This document shows positions 1 to 4,916 of a stretch of 5,739 nucleotides of DNA, in pieces; position 1 is the stretch's first letter, and the number at the start of each line of letters is the position of its first letter. The position numbers were made by a program, and so were the translations under genes. The stretch lies in assembly GCA_030666115.1 (NCBI GenBank), contig DAOUYM010000048.1, positions 1-5,739 of the forward strand. The letters run 5' to 3'. The notes beneath the pieces were generated by a model. That model saw nothing but the letters and a program-made list of their open reading frames with translations, searched no databases and was not told where the DNA came from. This DNA comes from Candidatus Aenigmatarchaeota archaeon. GTDB taxonomy: Archaea; Aenigmatarchaeota; Aenigmatarchaeia; QMZP01.

Positions 1-159
1 GATTCCACTCTCACAGACTTCGGTAAGAGCAGAACCGACCTCAAAGCCCTGAGTCCGGATGACAGGCAGAAGATGACCAAAACCCTGGATGTCCTGGAGA
101 AGGAGATCAAGCGCCTGGACAAATACGTCAACCTTCTTTCTGGTATCAGTCTGCCATAA
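1..159 (+). CDS. 3' end of an unidentified helical protein (5' truncated by window)
   Basis: An open frame enters from the left edge in phase 1 and ends at TAA 157-159, giving the last 52 residues. I do not recognise the family. The visible part is hydrophilic and rich in charged residues. Residues about 19-46 (from SPDDRQKM to YVNLL) have leucines, valines and isoleucines at helical spacing, consistent with an amphipathic helix or coiled coil. There is no cysteine or metal-site motif and no membrane segment. AGG/AGA and ATC/CTG codon use looks like the other genes in the window, so it is probably a genuine resident gene rather than a chance frame. The following gap holds a weak hairpin/T-run that could end its transcript. 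Nothing visible supports a function. Confidence 0.6.
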   Translation, partial: DSTLTDFGKSRTDLKALSPDDRQKMTKTLDVLEKEIKRLDKYVNLLSGISLP

Positions 160-232
160 GGCTTTAAGTCTTAACAAAAACCGTTAGCATGAAGATGTCT
201 CCGTCACCATTCTGACAAGCGTCTAGGCTTGC

Positions 233-254
233 ATTCGGTTCATCCGGAATTTTT
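233..254 (+). terminator. Weak hairpin followed by a T-run after the first partial gene
   Basis: ATTCGG (233-238) can pair with CC-GAAT (244-250, with one bulged G at 246) around a TTCAT loop, and T residues run from 250 to 254. A second small hairpin, CAAGC (216-220) with GCTTG (227-231), lies just upstream. Archaeal termination depends mainly on the T-run, so this may end the transcript of the gene stopping at 159. The stem is short and bulged, so the call is tentative. Confidence 0.25.
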
Positions 255-295
255 CATGTCCTGGTCTGGGGCAGCGGAAGTTCCCTAACCATTGT

Positions 296-316
296 ATACC
301 TCTTAGAGTCTGGTAT
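296..316. repeat. Short inverted repeat ATACC-N11-GGTAT upstream of the HTH-CBS gene
   Basis: ATACC at 296-300 is the exact reverse complement of GGTAT at 312-316, with 11 bases between, and it lies about 43 bases upstream of the TATA-like box of the regulator gene. Half-sites about 1.5 helical turns apart, centre to centre, could be an operator for a dimeric HTH protein, including the regulator itself. A 5-base arm can occur by chance in an AT-rich gap. Confidence 0.2.
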
Positions 317-358
317 TAAATAATTTTGTGAAAGAAATATTCCGATGGGAATAAATGA

Positions 359-366
359 TTTAAATA
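359..366 (+). promoter_or_regulatory. TATA-like box for the HTH-CBS regulator gene
   Basis: TTTAAATA at 359-366 matches the archaeal TATA-box style, with an A-rich stretch just upstream where a BRE would sit. Its centre is about 23 bases from the ATG at 386. Archaeal transcription starts roughly 22-27 bases downstream of the box centre, so the transcript would begin at or almost at the start codon (leaderless). No Shine-Dalgarno sequence precedes the ATG, in agreement. Confidence 0.5.
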
Positions 367-385
367 ACAGGTACAATATATTGGT

Positions 386-949
386 ATGCTTCCGGATATA
401 GAGTCCATAAAGATGAGAAGGAAGATCCTTGGGATAACACAGAAGGATCTGGCCAGGCACACAGAAACATCCCAGTCGTTTATAGCCAAGCTGGAGTCAG
501 GAAGGATAAATCCATCCTACAGGCACATGAAGAAGATTCTGGATTTCATCGAGTCCCTGGAGATCAGGGAGAGCGAAGAGCTCAGGGCAAATGAAGTTTA
601 CAGGAAGAATGTCCTTTCTGTCAGTGTCGGTGACAGGATACCTGCTGTTGTCAGGCTGATGAAGAAGCACGGAATATCCCAGCTGCCTGTGTTCAGGGAT
701 AACGTACCAGCAGGATCAATAACAGAGATGTCAATCGTTGACCTTATGTCAAGGGGTTATGACTCCAAAAAACTTTCTGTAATGAGGGTATCGGACATAA
801 TGGGAGAACCGTTCCCCACAATAAGCCAGAATACCCCGATAAGCGTGATATCCTCAATACTGCAACACAACGCAGCGGTTCTGCTCACCAAAGACGGTGG
901 GGTAACAGGTATAATAACCAAGGCAGACATAATAAAAGTTATAAAATAA
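386..949 (+). CDS. HTH (XRE-type) transcription regulator with a CBS-domain pair
   Basis: A 187-residue protein with an N-terminal helix-turn-helix of the XRE/Cro type at about residues 5-57. The recognition region reads ITQKDLARHTETSQSFIAKLE, followed by the SGRINPSY turn typical of archaeal members. Two CBS domains follow, at about 70-125 (with HGISQLPVF) and about 133-187 (with TGIITKADII). In this family the CBS pair generally senses an adenosyl ligand such as AMP, ATP or SAM and passes the signal to the DNA-binding domain; the ligand cannot be read from sequence. The start MLPDIESIK is the usual beginning for this family and agrees with the TATA-like spacing. The gene stands alone between the first partial gene and the thiol/sulfur operon, which begins 99 bases downstream on the same strand. 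It is therefore a candidate regulator of itself or of that operon (inference). Family assignment is confident; the target is unknown. Confidence 0.92.
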   Translation: MLPDIESIKMRRKILGITQKDLARHTETSQSFIAKLESGRINPSYRHMKKILDFIESLEIRESEELRANEVYRKNVLSVSVGDRIPAVVRLMKKHGISQLPVFRDNVPAGSITEMSIVDLMSRGYDSKKLSVMRVSDIMGEPFPTISQNTPISVISSILQHNAAVLLTKDGGVTGIITKADIIKVIK

Positions 950-969
950 ACAACCAGTTAAGGCTGCTA

Positions 970-983
970 ACCAACCATTTGGT
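970..983. promoter_or_regulatory. Palindrome ACCAA-CCAT-TTGGT abutting a TATA box (possible operator)
   Basis: ACCAA (970-974) and TTGGT (979-983) are perfect inverted arms around a 4-base centre, ending right where the TATATTTAAAA box begins (985-995). The word AACCA also occurs at 952-956, 969-973 and 973-977, so half-sites cluster here. A protein bound here would overlap the BRE/TATA position and could block or recruit TBP/TFB. The HTH-CBS protein encoded immediately upstream is an obvious candidate binder, but that is inference. Confidence 0.3.
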
Positions 984-984
984 G

Positions 985-1020
985 TATATTTAAAAACCCA
1001 GCCTAACAGAATCTTTATAT
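985..1020 (+). promoter_or_regulatory. Promoter region with two TATA-like boxes for the DsbA-like / desulfurase operon
   Basis: TATATTTAAAA (985-995) and TTTATAT (1014-1020) are both good archaeal TATA-box candidates. From the first, transcription would begin near 1015, leaving a leader of about 33 bases before the ATG at 1049. From the second it would begin near 1043, leaving only a few bases. Either would drive the two-gene unit 1049-3218. Which box is used cannot be decided from the sequence. Confidence 0.5.
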
Positions 1021-1048
1021 CGAATGAAGTGGAAGATGGGATTGCTGT

Positions 1049-1978
1049 ATGATATGCATAATCGCGCTTGTGGTGTTTGGGATTCTTGGTATCTTCAGTG
1101 CCAAGTACAGAACTGTCGCTAAAGAGGCCTTTGACTGCGTGTTCAAGAGGATCACGTTAAGGAAGTGCACCACTGGTCTGGACAAGAGAATGAAGTCCCA
1201 GATAACAGGCAAGTTCATGCGGAAGCATCCTGGTCTCGGGAAAGTCCTGTACAAGCACTTCGAAGCTATATCCTGGATCTTTACAATCGTCCTCATCCTC
1301 AGCCTCGGATACTCTGCTTACAGCATAGGCAACCTCTTCATATACGGAAACTGCAATGGACCAATACCGGACGCCTTCTGCGTTTTCGATCCCTTTGTTT
1401 CAGGAGGGCACGTTGAATCCTGCAGTATGGAGGGTATAACAGGCGAGATAACAGGCGTGCTGGAGGTCCACGACCACGATCCTGCAATAGGATTCCCTGA
1501 CGCGAAGGTAACGATCATAGAGGCGGGCTGTTTCTTATGCCCGTACACTAAGGAGGCTGAACCCGTCGTGAAGCAGCTGATATCCCATTATGGTGATCAG
1601 ATACATTTCGTGTACAAGGACTTCCCGCTAAGCTCCACGCATCCCGGGGCCCAGGAGGCTGCGGAGGCGTCACACTGCGCACATGAGCAGGGCAAGTACT
1701 GGGAATATCATGACCTGCTCTTTGTGGACCAGAACGGTGCGGATTTCGATCATCTGCTAAACCTTGCACAGCAGCTGGATCTGGATATTGAACAGTTCTC
1801 AGAATGCCTGGAATCCAGGAAGTACAAGTCAAAGGTGGATGGGGATTTCACTGAGGCCTTTTCCATAGGAGTGTACGGTACGCCAACGTTCTTCATAAAC
1901 GACCAGATTATTGTGGGGCCAAAGACATTTAACGAGTTCAGACAAATTATAGATAGTGAGCTCTTTTGGAGCGTATAA
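1049..1978 (+). CDS. Membrane-anchored DsbA-like thioredoxin-fold protein
   Basis: A 309-residue protein predicted to be a thiol-disulfide oxidoreductase held at the cell surface. Residues 2-19 and about 74-98 are hydrophobic membrane segments. The loop between them is strongly basic, so it should be cytosolic, which places the C-terminal domain outside. The C-terminal domain (about 150-309) looks like the DsbA/Thioredoxin_4 family. It has a beta strand leading to the CFLC active site (Cys161, Cys164) followed by PYTKEAEP, a KDFPL strand, an H-rich helical insert, and the cis-proline signature YGTPTFF with Pro279. Further cysteines lie at 30 and 40 in the basic loop, at 102, 111 and 125 just outside the second helix, and at 210 and 253 in the fold. 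ATG 1049 is the only reasonable start because the frame is closed at 1025-1027. The desulfurase gene follows after 25 bases, so the two are probably co-transcribed. Whether it oxidises, reduces or isomerises disulfides is not decidable here. Confidence 0.85.
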   Translation: MICIIALVVFGILGIFSAKYRTVAKEAFDCVFKRITLRKCTTGLDKRMKSQITGKFMRKHPGLGKVLYKHFEAISWIFTIVLILSLGYSAYSIGNLFIYGNCNGPIPDAFCVFDPFVSGGHVESCSMEGITGEITGVLEVHDHDPAIGFPDAKVTIIEAGCFLCPYTKEAEPVVKQLISHYGDQIHFVYKDFPLSSTHPGAQEAAEASHCAHEQGKYWEYHDLLFVDQNGADFDHLLNLAQQLDLDIEQFSECLESRKYKSKVDGDFTEAFSIGVYGTPTFFINDQIIVGPKTFNEFRQIIDSELFWSV

Positions 1979-1991
1979 TGGATTTCGATTA

Positions 1992-1998
1992 AAGGTGA
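1992..1998 (+). promoter_or_regulatory. Strong Shine-Dalgarno sequence for the cysteine desulfurase gene
   Basis: AAGGTGA at 1992-1998 is complementary to the 3' end of archaeal 16S rRNA (anti-SD CACCTCC) and sits 5 bases before the ATG at 2004. It fixes that start over the out-of-frame ATG at 2000. It also supports translation from an internal position of a polycistronic mRNA, in contrast to the genes here that begin transcripts and lack such a site. Confidence 0.7.
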
Positions 1999-2003
1999 GA
2001 TGA

Positions 2004-3218
2004 ATGGGACTTAACGTTGAGAAGATAAGGGAGGACTTCCCTGTCATGAAGAGGGAGATACATGGCAAGCCTATCATCTACTTCGACAATGCTTGTATGA
2101 CAATGAGACCAGTCCAGGTCATAGAAAAGATCAACGAGTACTACAACGAGTATCCTGCCTGTGGTGAGAGGAGTTCCCACAAGCTTGGGAAGAGGGTTGA
2201 CGAGGGTGTGGACCAGGCAAGGGAGAGCCTTAAGAAGTTCATCGGAGCCAGGCACACGAAAGAGGTAATATTCACCAAGAACACAACCGAGGGAATAAAC
2301 CTTGTTGCGAATACCATTGATCTTAATAAGGGCGATGTCGTCCTCGGGACAGATAGGGAGCACAACTCCAATCTGCTTCCATGGCAGAAACTTGCTTCTT
2401 TGGCCGGAACTAAACATGAGATAGTTGACCCAAATCCTGACGACACGTTCTCGATCGAGAACTTCGAGAAGAAGATGAGCAGGGATGTCAAGCTGGTGTC
2501 AATAATCCATACATCCAACGTGGACGGAACCACCATACCAATCAAAGAAGTGATCAAGATTGCACATGACCACAAAGCCCTGGTACTGGTGGACGCTGCC
2601 CAGAGCATACCACATCACGACGTTAACGTAAGGAAGCTTGATGCTGATTTCCTGGCTTTCTCAGGCCACAAGATGCTGGGCCCAAGCGGGACGGGTGTGC
2701 TGTACGGAAAGGAGCACCTGCTCAAGAAGATGCCCCCGTTCATGGTCGGTGGCGGCACTGTTGAGGATACAACCCACACCAATGCAACGTTCGATGAACC
2801 ACCAGATAAGTTCGAAGCCGGCCTGCAGAACTATGCAGGGATTATTGGACTGGGCGAGGCAGCGCGCTACCTGATGAGGATCGGGAAGGACAACATACAG
2901 AAACACGAGATCGCCCTTAACAGGAGGGTGACGGATGGTGTTGGTGACCTGGTTGACATAATCGGACCGAACGAACCAGAGAAACGATCAGGCATATTCA
3001 GCTTCAATTACAAGAAGGTCGATTCGCATGAGATATCCATGATGCTGGATGAGATGGAGAACATCTGCACAAGGGCCGGTGCCCATTGCGTCCATTCCTG
3101 GTTCAATGCCCACAACATTAATGGCAGCTGCAGGGCTTCCTTCTATTTCTACAACACGCCGGAAGAATGCGACAAGTTCGTGGATACGTTGAAGAAAGTG
3201 ATCGATGTCGTGAAGTAA
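2004..3218 (+). CDS. Class V PLP-dependent cysteine desulfurase, SufS-like
   Basis: A 404-residue cytosolic enzyme, normal length for SufS/CsdA-type desulfurases, which convert L-cysteine to alanine and carry the sulfur as a persulfide for Fe-S clusters or thio-cofactors. Visible landmarks are: YFDNACMT near residue 26, where classical enzymes have DNAATT; EVIFTKNTTEGIN near 87; EHNSNLLPW with His120 to stack on PLP; VDAAQ with Asp197 and Gln200; SGHKMLGPSG with Lys223 as the Schiff-base lysine; the RAGAHC loop with Cys362 as the sulfur-accepting cysteine; and CRASFYFYNT with Arg377 as the substrate-carboxylate arginine. All catalytic residues are present, so it should be active. The DNACMT variant and the YPACGERS stretch fit an archaeal subgroup, as I remember it. 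No IscU/SufU scaffold or SufBCD gene is adjacent; its partner in the operon is the upstream DsbA-like protein. The sulfur acceptor is unknown, and selenocysteine lyase activity cannot be excluded. Confidence 0.93.
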   Translation: MGLNVEKIREDFPVMKREIHGKPIIYFDNACMTMRPVQVIEKINEYYNEYPACGERSSHKLGKRVDEGVDQARESLKKFIGARHTKEVIFTKNTTEGINLVANTIDLNKGDVVLGTDREHNSNLLPWQKLASLAGTKHEIVDPNPDDTFSIENFEKKMSRDVKLVSIIHTSNVDGTTIPIKEVIKIAHDHKALVLVDAAQSIPHHDVNVRKLDADFLAFSGHKMLGPSGTGVLYGKEHLLKKMPPFMVGGGTVEDTTHTNATFDEPPDKFEAGLQNYAGIIGLGEAARYLMRIGKDNIQKHEIALNRRVTDGVGDLVDIIGPNEPEKRSGIFSFNYKKVDSHEISMMLDEMENICTRAGAHCVHSWFNAHNINGSCRASFYFYNTPEECDKFVDTLKKVIDVVK

Positions 3219-3238
3219 TGTTAAGATGTGATGTTCTT

Positions 3239-4147
3239 TCACACACCGCTAACTGATTCTGATTTTATCCTGACTACGAAGGCTGCGCCTATCAGTATGA
3301 AGGCTGACCCGATCAGCTGCATCAGTGGGGCAGATTCACCAAATATAATCACACTCAGGACAAGGGATATCACCGGCGATATCAACAGGATGGCGGCTGC
3401 CTTGGATACGTTGATCAGCCGGATGCTCCAGTACCAGGAGAAGACGTAGGCGAAGAGGATTCCTGTCGAGATTATAACGTTTATTATCTGCTGGGTAGAG
3501 AGCGTCAGCAGCACCCCGGCCTTTCCCACAGAGAATGCTATTATGAAGAGGAATATGCCTCCTATGAACATCCTTGCGAACGAGACGGTCCAGTTGGATT
3601 CCTCCTTCAGCATTGCGTGCTTCGCTATCGTATTCTCCACACCCCAGAGTATGGTTCCGATAAGGACAAGAATGTCACCGAATGCCGGGTCAGTCCAGAA
3701 CGTGGCCGGGTTGATCTGGGTTGACATGAGGATGAAGGTTCCTATCAGCATAACCAGCAAGGCAAGACCCTGCTTCTTGCCGACCTTCTCCTTCAGGAAG
3801 ATGAAGGCGAATATTGTGATATAAATCGGGAGTGTCTTGTGGATGAAAGCCGCGCGGCCGGCTGTTGTGAAGCTGAGTCCGGTGAAGTAGGCAAGGAAGG
3901 CCAGTCCCCCGCCGATTATACCTATCGCTATCAGCCATTTCCAGGAGACCTTCCTGATCTTCTTGAACTGGAACTTGGTCTGGGCTGACGCAAGGAAGAA
4001 GAATATGATACCTACAACAACGCCCCTGATAGCAGTGAATATGACAGGATCCAATCCGGAAACGAATATTTTGTTGAGAGGAATGGCGAACCCGCTTATT
4101 ATTGCAGTGAGAAGAGCAAGTATTGTCCCGAAAGTTTCTTTCTTCAT
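3239..4147 (-). CDS. EamA-family (DMT superfamily) membrane transporter
   Basis: A 302-residue very hydrophobic protein with about ten membrane helices in two homologous EamA halves, at about residues 7-141 and 156-293. Each half ends in the typical signature of a short charged loop before the last helix: LKEKVGKKQGLALLVMLIGT in the first, and IFGESAPLMQLIGSAFILIG in the second. The family exports or imports small metabolites such as amino acids, nucleotide precursors or sugars, and the substrate cannot be read from sequence. The start at 4147 is supported by the MKKETFG N-terminus, with its short positive stretch before helix 1, and by a TATA-like box about 25 bases upstream. The gene converges on the cysteine desulfurase, with only 20 bases between the two stop codons. 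I see no strong terminator there, so the transcripts may overlap. It lies on the same strand as the hyp genes but probably has its own promoter, so a link with hydrogenase maturation is not implied. Confidence 0.9.
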   Translation of the reverse strand: MKKETFGTILALLTAIISGFAIPLNKIFVSGLDPVIFTAIRGVVVGIIFFFLASAQTKFQFKKIRKVSWKWLIAIGIIGGGLAFLAYFTGLSFTTAGRAAFIHKTLPIYITIFAFIFLKEKVGKKQGLALLVMLIGTFILMSTQINPATFWTDPAFGDILVLIGTILWGVENTIAKHAMLKEESNWTVSFARMFIGGIFLFIIAFSVGKAGVLLTLSTQQIINVIISTGILFAYVFSWYWSIRLINVSKAAAILLISPVISLVLSVIIFGESAPLMQLIGSAFILIGAAFVVRIKSESVSGV

Positions 4148-4167
4148 ATAATATAATTATGTCCGGA

Positions 4168-4175
4168 TATTAAAA
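4168..4175 (-). promoter_or_regulatory. TATA-like box for the EamA transporter gene, at the stop of the upstream gene
   Basis: On the minus strand, 4175-4168 reads TTTTAATA, centred about 25 bases from the ATG at 4147. Transcription would therefore start at or next to the start codon. The box overlaps the TAA stop (4172-4170) of the preceding gene. The 22 bases between the genes are AT-rich and contain no Shine-Dalgarno sequence, in line with a leaderless start rather than read-through translation. Confidence 0.4.
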
Positions 4176-4574
4176 TGCTATCTTATACCCGGATTTTAGA
4201 ACACGTACCCTTGGTCCCTTCAGTATCTTCACACCTCTCATCTTATATGAGTCTTTGTCTACTATCTCTCTAACTAACCCTACTACAGAAACAGTCTGAT
4301 CCAACAAGATTTCATCTACAGGTACCTGGAAATCCCTATCCAATACGTGTTCAAGACCGTAGAAGAACTCGGCTTCTATATGATTGTCGCTTAGTGTGAA
4401 AACTTCAGGATGACTGCTATCTATAACTTTAAGTTTTATTATCTTGTATATATGTTCAAATTCTTTATCTTCAAGTATTCCAGGAGCAGCATCGAAGGCG
4501 TCCTGTAAGAAGTCGAATTCATGGAGTTTCCTACGCTTGTTCTTTTTTGTTTCAGATGTATAGAAATTTCTCAT
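4170..4574 (-). CDS. Hypothetical protein, low-GC, last gene of the hyp cluster
   Basis: A 134-residue soluble protein that I do not recognise. The N-terminus (residues 1-18) is basic, with a KKNKRRK cluster. An acidic, probably helical segment follows at about 19-45. The rest alternates hydrophobic and charged residues as in a beta-rich domain, with strands around 45-51, 66-72, 94-103 (VSVVGLVREI) and 113-127 (GVKILKGPRVRVL). The last part has the look of a small barrel such as an OB-fold, but that is impression rather than a match. It contains no cysteines, so it is not an obvious metal protein. It begins 16 bases after the hypA stop on the same strand and may be co-transcribed. Base composition is clearly lower in GC (about 32-43% in the lines I counted, versus about 50% in a sampled stretch of the desulfurase gene), which suggests later acquisition or different constraint. 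No close Shine-Dalgarno sequence precedes the ATG. It is likely a real gene because of its length, tight spacing and plausible protein composition. Confidence 0.7.
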   Translation of the reverse strand: MRNFYTSETKKNKRRKLHEFDFLQDAFDAAPGILEDKEFEHIYKIIKLKVIDSSHPEVFTLSDNHIEAEFFYGLEHVLDRDFQVPVDEILLDQTVSVVGLVREIVDKDSYKMRGVKILKGPRVRVLKSGYKIAF

Positions 4575-4590
4575 GTTTATGTGTGAGATT

Positions 4591-4914
4591 CTATCCTTTT
4601 ATCTTTATTTCCAGCTCATTTCCCTGGAGGATGTCAGCAACATTCCCGCACTTGGGACAGCGCACAAAATGGATATGCTCCGTGACCCTGACCAGTCCTT
4701 CCAGTCCACACTCACACTTAACCTTAACAGGAATCTGTTCTATCTCCATTTCAATCCCTTCCAGTTCTGTGTCCCTGGTGTACTCCCTGAACATGTCCTC
4801 GAATCCCCTGGCGCTGCCGCGCATCTTTCCCATGACTATCGTGACCTTCTTCGGGATCGGGTCCATCTTCTTCAGGTCATCTATCACCTTCTGCACCGAA
4901 CCAAGCTCATGCAT
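4591..4914 (-). CDS. hypA: HypA, nickel-delivery protein for [NiFe] hydrogenase maturation
   Basis: A 107-residue protein of normal HypA length. It starts with MHE, the Ni-binding N-terminus in which His2 and Glu3 are invariant, followed by the helix LGSVQKVIDDL. The C-terminal zinc domain has Cys67 and Cys69 (CECG) and Cys86 and Cys89 (CPKCG). The first pair is spaced CxC rather than CxxC, a variant I associate with some archaeal HypA proteins. The sequence then ends with the usual LQGNELEIKIKG strand. HypA works with HypB to place nickel into the hydrogenase large subunit in the cytoplasm. ATG 4914 lies 2 bases after the stop of the HypC-like fusion gene, so translation is probably coupled. 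No strong Shine-Dalgarno is visible. HypB and the hydrogenase itself are outside the window. Confidence 0.92.
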   Translation of the reverse strand: MHELGSVQKVIDDLKKMDPIPKKVTIVMGKMRGSARGFEDMFREYTRDTELEGIEMEIEQIPVKVKCECGLEGLVRVTEHIHFVRCPKCGNVADILQGNELEIKIKG

Positions 4915-4916
4915 AA

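Noticed and set aside
187..232. Possible C/D-box guide RNA: ATGAAGA (189-195) resembling a C box and CTGA (212-215) resembling a D box
   Set aside because: The C box has a mismatch, no convincing C'/D' pair or second guide follows, and there is no terminal stem. CTGA words are common by chance.
231..249. GGTTCATCC resembling a tRNA T-arm
   Set aside because: No matching acceptor stem, anticodon arm or CCA-compatible 3' end can be built around it.
254..460. Minus-strand open frame of 68 codons across the regulator promoter
   Set aside because: It overlaps the start of the HTH-CBS gene and its promoter, has no recognisable domain or ribosome site, and reads like chance translation of an AT-rich gap.
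1548..1832. Minus-strand open frame of 94 codons inside the DsbA-like gene
   Set aside because: Its product is rich in Pro, His and Arg with no domain, and it lies wholly opposite a gene with clear active-site and cis-Pro motifs.
1989..2608. Two overlapping minus-strand open frames opposite the cysteine desulfurase
   Set aside because: The plus-strand frame carries every catalytic motif of the family. The opposite frames are shadows without recognisable motifs.
3219..3238. Bidirectional terminator between the converging desulfurase and transporter genes
   Set aside because: The 20-base gap has no stem of useful length and no long T-run on either strand.
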